From NCBI RefSeq assembly GCF_040218065.1, contig NZ_JAVJQE010000013.1:558001-622000 (forward strand): DNA of 64,000 bases, in the 5' to 3' direction. Origin of the DNA: Marivibrio sp040218065. GTDB taxonomy: Bacteria; Pseudomonadota; Alphaproteobacteria; UBA8366; Aestuariispiraceae. Below are positions 32,776 to 39,851 of this stretch, in pieces. A model generated the notes under the pieces. The model saw nothing but the letters and a program-made list of their open reading frames with translations, made no database searches and was not told where the DNA came from. The translations under genes were made by a program, and so were the position numbers. The first letter of the stretch is position 1; each line of letters opens with the position of its first letter.

Positions 32776-34318
32776 CCGGAAGCGCTAAGTGCGACTCGCT
32801 TCCGCTCAAAAAGTCCGCCGCTGATGCACGCCGCGCCTCAATAGCTAGCGATACGGGCTGCGAAATGGCGTGACTCATATCTTCGGCCCACCGCACGCAG
32901 AAGCTTGCGCCGTCCGCGATCTCGACGTCGCTCAATCTCTGGCCGCCTTCGCGTGCGCTGATGATCTCCCCCACAGCCCGAACGATGTTTTCCACCGCGC
33001 CGCCAGCGTCAAAGCCGATCTGCGCTTTCGAGAGCGAACGTCCATTGAACTCGAACTCTATTTGGACGCCAAGAACCAGCAAGCTGGCGATGAATGTAGC
33101 CAAAACCCATCTGCTCTTCAGCACAAGGAATAGCCTGGAGGATCCTGATGTTATCGCCTCGACGGTTATAAGATCCCGATAGGATGCGGATTCCAAAAGC
33201 TCGCGAACTTTCGATGAGGCCGTTATGTGCGAGGGTCCGCGAATGGAGACCATGACACGATATTTTTCCGTAAGCACGGTAGGCGCGACCTCGGCGAGCA
33301 CCGCTTGAGCCGATCGCAGATAGTCAGGATGCCCCTGTTTGCCGGAAGCGATAATTGAAATCCTCTGCGCCGCCGCACGGACGATTGAATGATCGAGCCT
33401 TTCGTTGAGCGCCAGCGTTTGCAGGGCGAGCGCCAGATCGAACGCCTCCTCGGATGCGTTAGCCTCCTTGGGCAATTTACTGTTGAACAGAGCTGCTATG
33501 TCGGACGAGGCGACGTCAAGCTCCTGAACTGAGATCGCGCGCTCACCTCTCCGGCTCGCATGGGACGCCAGTAGGATAGCGTTGACGCGCTCGATTAGGC
33601 GCGAGCCGACCAAACTACGCCGCAAGTATTCGGACACCCCTGCGTGCAGATCTCCCCAATCGGCATCCTTCACGACGGCGTCAGCGCGAAGCCTAAGGAG
33701 ATCCAACGTTTCTGGCAGGAGGGCGTTGGCGCAGGCTGCAAGGCCCAAAAGTTTTGAGACCGACGCTTCAATTCGGTCTATTTTCGAGCTCTCGAAAACA
33801 ACGCCCCGGAAGGACGCGCTGAACAGATTTACCTTGGCGAACCGACAGGATTTGAAGCGCGCCTCCTCCAGGGCGCACTGCCGCATGTACAAGGCGCTGA
33901 ATTTGGCGTCCCTCACGACGAGCCGCTTTAACGCGACGTCGTCGAGTAAACACCGCGAGATCAAAGCACCGTTAAAGTCCAGGACGGCGCCGTCAAAATT
34001 GCACGCCTGAATGCGCGCGCCCCATCTTTTGGTGGTCCGTTGTAAACTGCAGCGTTCAAACAGCGTTCTCGAAAAATTGCTGTGCGCGGCGGCCATTCTG
34101 GAGAAGCTGCAATTAAGAAATTGCGCGCCACCTAGATCGCATGAAACGAATTCAACCAAATTAAAAGTACAGTTTAAGAAAATAATTCCGTATAAGTCGG
34201 TATTTTGAAAGACACAATTATAAAATGAGAGCGATCTTACAACGCCCCCATGACTGAGGTTATCGTGATCAATGTGCCGATTCTGTACAACTTTCTGTAC
34301 TTCCCCACGATTAGGCAT
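32726..34318 (-). CDS. Pentapeptide-repeat protein with a C-terminal membrane-like segment, cassette gene 2
   Basis: This is a 530-residue product. Residues 25-185 are pentapeptide-type repeats with aromatic/Leu centres (for example FYNCVFQNTDLYGIIFLNC and FVSCDLGGAQFLNCSF), forming a right-handed beta solenoid. A helical middle (190-345) follows. Then KYRVMVSIRGPSHITASS and ITSGSSRLFLVLKS (352-401) precede a hydrophobic stretch WVLATFIASLLVLGVQI (404-420). The ATG overlaps the innermost base of the right repeat, with GGGA 6 nt upstream inside the repeat. The 3' end overlaps the ATP-grasp gene by 50 nt. Codon use is unlike its neighbours. Function is unknown. Confidence 0.7.
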   Translation of the reverse strand: MPNRGEVQKVVQNRHIDHDNLSHGGVVRSLSFYNCVFQNTDLYGIIFLNCTFNLVEFVSCDLGGAQFLNCSFSRMAAAHSNFSRTLFERCSLQRTTKRWGARIQACNFDGAVLDFNGALISRCLLDDVALKRLVVRDAKFSALYMRQCALEEARFKSCRFAKVNLFSASFRGVVFESSKIDRIEASVSKLLGLAACANALLPETLDLLRLRADAVVKDADWGDLHAGVSEYLRRSLVGSRLIERVNAILLASHASRRGERAISVQELDVASSDIAALFNSKLPKEANASEEAFDLALALQTLALNERLDHSIVRAAAQRISIIASGKQGHPDYLRSAQAVLAEVAPTVLTEKYRVMVSIRGPSHITASSKVRELLESASYRDLITVEAITSGSSRLFLVLKSRWVLATFIASLLVLGVQIEFEFNGRSLSKAQIGFDAGGAVENIVRAVGEIISAREGGQRLSDVEIADGASFCVRWAEDMSHAISQPVSLAIEARRASAADFLSGSESHLALPARIATALSPPHRERGT

Positions 34319-34335
34319 GGTAATTCCCAGTTATC
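34318..34335 (-). repeat. Right copy of the 18-bp perfect inverted repeat
   Basis: On the minus strand this reads gataactgggaattacca, identical to 31473-31490. Its last base is the first base of the pentapeptide gene's ATG, and it supplies GGGA as a candidate ribosome-binding site. Confidence 0.95.
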
Positions 34336-34611
34336 TATATGAGTTTTCTACTTTATGGCGTTTTATCAGCTATCGCAATCATACGGCGATCATCTCTCCG
34401 CCCCAAATCGATCGTGCGCATTCGGACGGTTGCTTTTTGGGGTCTTTCCCACTACAAGCACGCCGCTCGGCGTCAGTCGGGCGTTTCCATAGCTCCTTGC
34501 CGACGGAAAAGTTCCGCCGGCTAGAGCCGTGCGGCGGAGGGTCCCGTCCCTTTCGGGGGGACGGAGGTCGACAACCGCGGCGGCTCGGGACCAGCCGAAG
34601 GGAGTGGCGAT
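34336..34611. other. Intergenic region between the cassette and rpsF
   Basis: About 275 nt. The left part (34336-34400) is A/T-rich and may hold a promoter reading leftward into the cassette. The right part is G/C-rich and probably holds the ribosomal operon promoter and leader, with GAAGGGAGTGG upstream of the rpsF ATG. No gene is seen. Confidence 0.45.
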
Positions 34612-35079
34612 ATGCCGAATTACGAGGTCGTGCTGATCGCACGACAGGATGTGTCTGCGACCACGGTCGAGACCATCACCGACGAGATCAAGTCCCAGAT
34701 CACCGAGGAGGGCGGAACCATCGCCCGGCAGGAATACTGGGGCCTGCGCAATCTCGCCTACCGCATCAAGAAGAACCGCAAGGGGCATTACGTGCTCCTC
34801 AACATCTCGGCCAAGCCGGAGACGGTGCATGAGGTCGAGCGCAAGATGCGCCTGCATGACGACATCCTGCGCCACATGACGACCCGCACCGAGGATCTGC
34901 CGGAAGAGCCGTCGATCGTGATGCAGCGCCGCGAGGAGCGCGGGCGCGGCGACCGGGGCGATCGCGGAGACCGCGGCCCCCGTGGCGACCGTGGGGGCGA
35001 CCGTGGGGGCGACCGCGGCGATCGCGGTCCGCGCGGCGGCGACCGCGGCGACCGCGGCGACCGCGCCGAGCGCAGCTGA
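34612..35079 (+). CDS. rpsF: 30S ribosomal protein S6
   Basis: S6 binds S18 in the central domain of the small subunit. The 155-residue product begins MPNYEVVLIARQDVSATTVE. It contains the family segment EYWGLRNLAYRIKKNRKGHYVLLN, and the fold ends near residue 103. A tail of about 50 residues follows, made almost only of Arg, Gly and Asp in short repeats (GDRGDRGDRGPRGDRGGDRG type). Such tails occur in alphaproteobacterial S6 but vary in length. It is first in rpsF-rpsR-rplI. Confidence 0.97.
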   Translation: MPNYEVVLIARQDVSATTVETITDEIKSQITEEGGTIARQEYWGLRNLAYRIKKNRKGHYVLLNISAKPETVHEVERKMRLHDDILRHMTTRTEDLPEEPSIVMQRREERGRGDRGDRGDRGPRGDRGGDRGGDRGDRGPRGGDRGDRGDRAERS

Positions 35080-35113
35080 ACACGACGCCCGAGAGCTTGA
35101 AGGAGAGACCGAC

Positions 35114-35356
35114 ATGGCCACCCGTCCCGCCCCGCGGCGCCCCTTTTTCCGCCGCAAGAAGACCTGCCCCTTTTCCGGCCCCAACGCGCCGGAGATCGAC
35201 TACAAGGACGTGAAGACGCTGCAGCGCTTCGTGTCCGAGCGCGGCAAGATCGTGCCCTCGCGCATCACCGCCGTCAGCGCCAAGAAGCAGCGCCTGCTGG
35301 CCCGCGCCATCAAGCGCGCGCGCTTCATCGGCCTGCTGCCGTACACCATCAGCTAA
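35114..35356 (+). CDS. rpsR: 30S ribosomal protein S18
   Basis: This is an 80-residue basic product starting MATRPAPRRPFFRRKKTCPF, with DYKDVKTLQRFVSERGKIVP and the C-terminal KRARFIGLLPYTIS, all typical of S18. The ATG at 35114 is preceded by AGGAGAG (35101-35107). The longer frame from 34982 is antisense/tail overlap of rpsF and not coding. Confidence 0.97.
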   Translation: MATRPAPRRPFFRRKKTCPFSGPNAPEIDYKDVKTLQRFVSERGKIVPSRITAVSAKKQRLLARAIKRARFIGLLPYTIS

Positions 35357-35369
35357 GGAGGATCGAAGC

Positions 35370-36101
35370 ATGAGCGTTCAAGTCATCCTCCTCGAGCGGA
35401 TCGAAAAGCTCGGCCAGATGGGCGACGTGGTCGCCGTCAAGCCGGGCTTCGCCCGCAACTTCCTGCTGCCCCAGGGCAAGGCGGTGCGCGCCAGCGAGAC
35501 CGCGCTGAAGGAATTCGAGGCCAAGCGCGCCCAGCTCGAGGCCGAAAATCTCGAGAAGAAGCAGGAGGCCGAGCGCGTCGCCTCCGATCTGGAAGGCCTG
35601 CAGGTCGTCCTGATTCGGGCGGCGTCCGAGACCGGCCAGCTCTACGGATCGGTCACCGCGCGCGACATCGCCAATGCGGTCACCGAGGCCGGCGTCACCA
35701 TCTCACGCACCCAGGTGCTGATGGAGAAGCCGGTGAAGACGCTCGGCGTCTTCGACTTCCGCATCAAGCTGCACCCGGAGATCATCGTCACGATCGAGAT
35801 CAACGTCGCGCAGTCGCAGGAAGAGGCCGAGGCCCAGGCCGAGCGCGTAGCGCGCGGAGAGGACGCGGTCGTCACCGAGGCCGAGCAGGCCGCCCGCGAG
35901 ATGGCCGAGGAGGCCGAGGCCCAGGCGGCCGCGATCGCCCAGGCCGCGGCCGACATGGCGAGCGGCGAAAACGCCGAGGCCCTGAAGGAAGCCGCCGAAG
36001 AGGCGAAAGCCGAAGCGGAGGAGATCGTCGAAGAGGTCCGCGAGGCCGCCGGCGAAGAGCTTCCCAACGACGACGAGAGCGAGGAGGAGAACAAGGGCTA
36101 A
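35370..36101 (+). CDS. rplI: 50S ribosomal protein L9 with long acidic extension
   Basis: L9 spans the L1 side of the large subunit. The first 150 residues are a normal L9: MSVQVILLERIEKLGQMGDVV and KPGFARNFLLPQGKAVRAS. The long connecting helix follows, then the C-terminal domain with GQLYGSVTARDIANAVTEAG and LGVFDFRIKLHPEI. About 90 further residues, rich in Glu and Ala, form a predicted helix that ends in NDDESEEENKG. The family norm is near 150, or 190 in many alphaproteobacteria. A good AAGGAGG site precedes the ATG. Confidence 0.96.
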   Translation: MSVQVILLERIEKLGQMGDVVAVKPGFARNFLLPQGKAVRASETALKEFEAKRAQLEAENLEKKQEAERVASDLEGLQVVLIRAASETGQLYGSVTARDIANAVTEAGVTISRTQVLMEKPVKTLGVFDFRIKLHPEIIVTIEINVAQSQEEAEAQAERVARGEDAVVTEAEQAAREMAEEAEAQAAAIAQAAADMASGENAEALKEAAEEAKAEAEEIVEEVREAAGEELPNDDESEEENKG

Positions 36102-36130
36102 CCCCCTCTCCTTCTTGGTCGCGATGAAAG

Positions 36131-36165
36131 GCGCGCGCGGGTCCGGGAGGCTCGCGCGCGTTTTT
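36131..36165 (+). terminator. Intrinsic terminator of rpsF-rpsR-rplI
   Basis: An 8-bp alternating CG stem (36132-36139 with 36153-36160) is followed by TTTTT (36161-36165). It is 30 nt after the rplI stop. Confidence 0.85.
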
Positions 36166-36412
36166 CCTTTTGCCGCCTCGTCCACAGAAGACCGCACGCG
36201 CTGTCGTCGGCCCGACCTGATCCGGGCCAACCGCAGGCCGGGCGTCGCTCAGACTCCGGTCGTCCCGGCTCTGCGGCCGGGCCGGCGGGTGAGAACGCAC
36301 GCGGGGGCGCAACCGACCCCGGGATTGAAGCGCCCGATATCCTCTCTATTCACAGCCGGCGTTCGCATTTGTTCACCTAACGCCGCCGGTCCGACTCGCC
36401 TATAACCGATGC

Positions 36413-37975
36413 ATGAGCAATCCTCCCGCCCCCACCGCCTCCGACGAGCCGCGGCTCGACAACGTCACCCCCTTGCGCGACGGCGGCGAGGGGGAGGCGC
36501 GCGCCGTCTCGCTGCGCCAGCCGCCGCACAATATCGAGGTGGAGCAGGCGCTGCTCGGCGCCATTCTGCGCAACAACCGCGCCTACGAAGCCGCGGGCGA
36601 CCTGTTGGAGGCGCGGCACTTCTACGCCCCCGAGCATCAGCGCCTCTTTCAATACATCCGCACCATCGTCGACCGCGCGCAGGTCGCGAACGCCGCCTCG
36701 CTCGGCCACATCGTGGACGAGGACGAGTTGCTGAAAGGCGTCGGCGGGCGGGAGTATCTCTATCAACTCGACGCCGGGCTGGTGACCATCATCAACGCCC
36801 GGCAGTACGCCGAGACGGTGCGCGACCTCTTCATCAAACGCGAGCTGATCGGGCTCGGCGAGGACGTCGTCAACGACGCCTACGACAGTTCCGACCTGGA
36901 CTTCACCGCCGAAAAGCAGATCGAAAAGGCGGAGCAGCGGCTCTACGACCTCGCCGTCTCGGGCGAGGCGGACCGCACCGTGGTGGCCATCGGCCGGGCG
37001 GCGGGCGAAGCGGTCGCCGCCGTCGAAAAGGCGATGCAGCGCGAAGGCCACGTCGTCGGCGTCACCACCGGCTTTCGCGACGTCGACAACATGTTGGGCG
37101 GCCTGCACCCGTCGGATCTGCTGATCCTGGCCGGGCGGCCGGCGATGGGGAAGACCGCGCTCGCCACCAACATCGCCTTCAACGCGGCCCACGCCTACAA
37201 GAAGATCGAGACGGACGACGGCCAGGAGATCGAGGAAGGCGGCCACGTCCTCTTCTTCTCGCTCGAGATGTCGTCGGAACAGCTGGCGGCGCGCATCATG
37301 GCCGAGCGCGCCCGGGTCAGCTCCGACAAGATGCGCCGCGGCGAGATCGGGAATGAGGAGTTCGACCGTGTGGCCGCGGCCGCGGAAGAACTCTCGCGCC
37401 TGCCGCTATACATCGACGACACGCCGGCCCTTTCCATCACCGGCCTGCGTCAGCGCGCGCGCCGGGTGAAGCGGCAGCACGGGCTGCATCTGATCGTGGT
37501 CGACTATCTGCAGCTCCTGCAGCCGCCCGCCGACAAGCGGGTCGAGGGCCGCGTCAACGAGGTCTCGGAGATCACGCGCGGGCTGAAGACGCTGGCGAAG
37601 GAGCTGGACGTGCCGGTGCTCGCCCTCTCCCAGCTCTCGCGCCAGGTGGAGAATCGCGAAGACAAGCGCCCGCAGCTGGCCGACTTGCGCGAATCCGGCT
37701 CGATCGAGCAGGACGCGGACGTCGTCACCTTCATCTACCGGCCGGAATACTATTTGGAGAAAGAGCATCCCGAGCAGCGCGGCAACGAGACGCCGGAGAA
37801 GTATCAGGAGCGGGTCGAGCGCCACAACCAGCGCCTGGCCGAGGCCCGCAACATCGCCGAGGTGATCATCGCCAAGCAGCGCCACGGCCCCGTCGGCACT
37901 GTCGAGCTGCAGTTCACCGGCGAGTTCACCGTCTTCTCCGACCTCGACCGGCATCACGACGGGGATATGTATTGA
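36413..37975 (+). CDS. dnaB: Replicative DNA helicase DnaB
   Basis: DnaB is the hexameric 5'-3' helicase of the replication fork. The 520-residue product has a disordered N-terminus and the DnaB-N domain (QPPHNIEVEQALLGAILRNN onward). The RecA-like domain follows, with Walker A LAGRPAMGKTALATNIAF, FFSLEMSSEQLAARI, Walker B HLIVVDYLQLL, and the LADLRESGSIEQDADVVTFIYR segment. It follows the rplI terminator, so it has its own promoter in the 36166-36412 gap. rpsF-rpsR-rplI-dnaB is a widely conserved order. Confidence 0.97.
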   Translation: MSNPPAPTASDEPRLDNVTPLRDGGEGEARAVSLRQPPHNIEVEQALLGAILRNNRAYEAAGDLLEARHFYAPEHQRLFQYIRTIVDRAQVANAASLGHIVDEDELLKGVGGREYLYQLDAGLVTIINARQYAETVRDLFIKRELIGLGEDVVNDAYDSSDLDFTAEKQIEKAEQRLYDLAVSGEADRTVVAIGRAAGEAVAAVEKAMQREGHVVGVTTGFRDVDNMLGGLHPSDLLILAGRPAMGKTALATNIAFNAAHAYKKIETDDGQEIEEGGHVLFFSLEMSSEQLAARIMAERARVSSDKMRRGEIGNEEFDRVAAAAEELSRLPLYIDDTPALSITGLRQRARRVKRQHGLHLIVVDYLQLLQPPADKRVEGRVNEVSEITRGLKTLAKELDVPVLALSQLSRQVENREDKRPQLADLRESGSIEQDADVVTFIYRPEYYLEKEHPEQRGNETPEKYQERVERHNQRLAEARNIAEVIIAKQRHGPVGTVELQFTGEFTVFSDLDRHHDGDMY

Positions 37976-37978
37976 GGC

Positions 37979-38006
37979 GGGCGTCGTCCGTCGTCGGACG
38001 ACGCCC
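37979..38006. terminator. Strong hairpin directly after dnaB (no U-tract)
   Basis: A perfect 12-bp stem (37979-37990 with 37995-38006) with a 4-nt loop starts 4 nt after the dnaB stop. There is no T-run, so it may act as an mRNA 3' stabiliser or be part of the adjoining REP-like cluster rather than an intrinsic terminator. Confidence 0.45.
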
Positions 38007-38081
38007 CCGCGACGGCGGGGCCTTCGTCATCATCGCACGGGCGTCGGAGCCCGCTTAGAGGGGGTCCCCGCCGTCGCGGGG
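38005..38081. repeat. REP-like inverted repeat pair
   Basis: The 16-mer ccccgcgacggcgggg at 38005-38020 has an exact reverse complement at 38066-38081. Each copy is itself nearly palindromic. The pattern resembles the gtccccgc-gcggggac element at 43120-43139. It lies between dnaB and the ThDP enzyme gene, which are convergent. Confidence 0.7.
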
Positions 38082-38111
38082 ACTCCGTGAGGGTGAGGTC
38101 GGGGCCGACCC

Positions 38112-39851
38112 CTATTCCCCCCGCCGCTTGCGCTCCGCTTCGTCCCAGGCGGTCAGCGCCTGATAGTCCGGGACGAAGCCGAGGCCCTTCGAGGCGTCGG
38201 AAGAGACGGCCTCTCGCGAGGTGACGACGTCGACGACGGCGGGCGCGTTCTGCAGCGCGCGGCCGATCGCGCCGGGCAGGTCGGCCGGATCTTCCACCCG
38301 CTCGCCATGCGCGCCCAGCGCGCGGGCCATGGCGGCGTAATCGGCGTTGCCCAGCGTGGTGCCGACGACGCGGCCGCCGTAATTGTATTCCTGATCGAAA
38401 CGCTCGATGTTCCAGGCGGCGTTGTTGGAGACGATGAAGACCGCCTTCGCCCCGTGGCGGACGGCCGTGTCGACCTCCATCGCGTTGATCCCGAAGGCGC
38501 CGTCGCCGTTGACCGAGATCACCTGCCGGCCCGGATAGGCGAGCGCGGCGGCGACCGCGAAGGGCGTGCCGACGCCCAAGCAGCCGAAGGCGCCGGCGTC
38601 CATATAGGTGCGCGCCGTCAGCCCAACCCGCGCGAAGCTCAGCAGGTCCCCGCCGTCGGCGATCGCGATATGGTCGGGATCGACGAGGGCGTTCAGCGCC
38701 TCGAAGATCGCCATCGGGTGGATCTTGCCGTCGGGGCCGGTCTTAGGCGCAGCCTGGTCTCGGCCTTTCTCGACCCGCTCGCGATGCTTGGCGCTAAGGC
38801 CGTCGCGCCAATCCCGGTCGCGCGCGCCGACGTCGTTCCCCAGCGCAGCCGTGATCGCGTCCAGCGCGCTCGGCACATGCGCCAGGATCTCCGGATCGCC
38901 GCGGCGGTTGTCGATCAATTCGCCCGTCGTGTCGGCGATGCGCAGAAAGCGCGCTTCGCCGAAGACGGCCGGCGACCCGTAGGCGAGCTGATAGTCGAGC
39001 TTGCGCCCCAGCGTGATCACCAGATCCGCCTGAGCCATCGCCGCCGCGCGCACGGCGCCGACGACGGACGGGTGATCGGGATCCAACAGCCCGCGGCTTT
39101 CCTGGGTGTCGAGATAGAGCGCTTCCGTCGCCTCGAGGAAGCGAGCGAGCGCGTCCCGGGCCCCGCGCGCGCCGCGCCCGCTGATCACCAGCGGGCGTTT
39201 GGCGCCGCGGATCGCGTCGGCCGCCGCCTCGATCGCCGCCGGATCGGGGGCGATGCGGCGCGGCGGCTTGGCCCGCATCCAATCGTCGAGGACGAGCTGC
39301 GACGGCACGGGCGCGCGCAGCACGTCGGTCGGAAATTCGATATAGCTCGGCCCCGGCTCGCCCAGATCGCCTTGCGCCCGCGCGATCGCCTCGTCGAGTT
39401 CGCGCAAGGTCTGTTCGGGCACGCGGGCCGTGCGGGCGTAGCGCGAAACCGGCGCCAAGATGTCGACATGCGGGATGTCCTGCAGCGGTCCCATATTGGC
39501 CTGCGGGCGCGAGGTGCAGCCGCCGATCAGCAGCACCGGCGCGCGCGCCAGCGAGGCGTTGGCGATCGCCGTCACCGTGTTGGTGACGCCGGGCCCCGCC
39601 GTCACCATCGCGACGCCCAACGCGCCGGTCAGCTCCGCATGCGCGTGCGCCATGTGGACGGCCGCGCGTTCGTCGCGGACGTCGACAATGCGGACGCCGA
39701 GCCGCGCGGCGTGATCCCAGATCGGCTGGATATGCCCGCCCTGCAGACCGAAGATGCGGTCGACGCCGCGGGCCTTCAGGCTTTTCGCGATCCAGGCGGC
39801 GGCGCTGGTCTCATCGGCGTTCAGGTCTTGTCTCGGGATGTCGGCGCTCAT
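38112..39851 (-). CDS. Thiamine diphosphate-dependent enzyme (acetolactate synthase-like)
   Basis: This 579-residue enzyme has the three ThDP domains. The pyrimidine-binding domain has DVRDERAAVHMAHAHAELTG (catalytic Glu) and VTAGPGVTNTVTAIANA. A central domain follows (SGRGARGARDALARFLE). The ThDP-binding domain has SVNGDGAFGINAMEVDTAV and NNAAWN (G-D-G...N-N). The start at 39851 shares one base with the stop of the acyl-CoA ligase (TGATG), so they are coupled. Pairing with a CoA ligase recalls oxalyl-CoA or 2-hydroxyacyl-CoA decarboxylase/lyase systems. Acetolactate synthesis is less likely because no small subunit is present. The substrate is not known. Confidence 0.82.
   Translation of the reverse strand: MSADIPRQDLNADETSAAAWIAKSLKARGVDRIFGLQGGHIQPIWDHAARLGVRIVDVRDERAAVHMAHAHAELTGALGVAMVTAGPGVTNTVTAIANASLARAPVLLIGGCTSRPQANMGPLQDIPHVDILAPVSRYARTARVPEQTLRELDEAIARAQGDLGEPGPSYIEFPTDVLRAPVPSQLVLDDWMRAKPPRRIAPDPAAIEAAADAIRGAKRPLVISGRGARGARDALARFLEATEALYLDTQESRGLLDPDHPSVVGAVRAAAMAQADLVITLGRKLDYQLAYGSPAVFGEARFLRIADTTGELIDNRRGDPEILAHVPSALDAITAALGNDVGARDRDWRDGLSAKHRERVEKGRDQAAPKTGPDGKIHPMAIFEALNALVDPDHIAIADGGDLLSFARVGLTARTYMDAGAFGCLGVGTPFAVAAALAYPGRQVISVNGDGAFGINAMEVDTAVRHGAKAVFIVSNNAAWNIERFDQEYNYGGRVVGTTLGNADYAAMARALGAHGERVEDPADLPGAIGRALQNAPAVVDVVTSREAVSSDASKGLGFVPDYQALTAWDEAERKRRGE

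Larger units (their letters stand above)
31473..34335. mobile_element. Candidate invertible or mobile two-gene cassette bounded by 18-bp inverted repeats
   Basis: The unit is 2863 bp. It contains only two genes, convergent and overlapping at their 3' ends, each beginning at one of the repeats. Base composition is visibly more A/T-rich than the flanks, most strongly at the right end (17 of 60 bases G/C in 34141-34200). A complete tyrosine recombinase gene abuts the left repeat. No target-site duplication is visible outside the repeats (gtgc on the left, tata on the right). That argues against a simple transposon and fits site-specific recombination. Inversion or mobility has not been shown. 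Confidence 0.5.

Noticed and set aside
32726..34318. Reading the cassette as a classical insertion sequence
   Set aside because: No DDE or HUH transposase is encoded in it and no target duplication flanks the 18-bp repeats.
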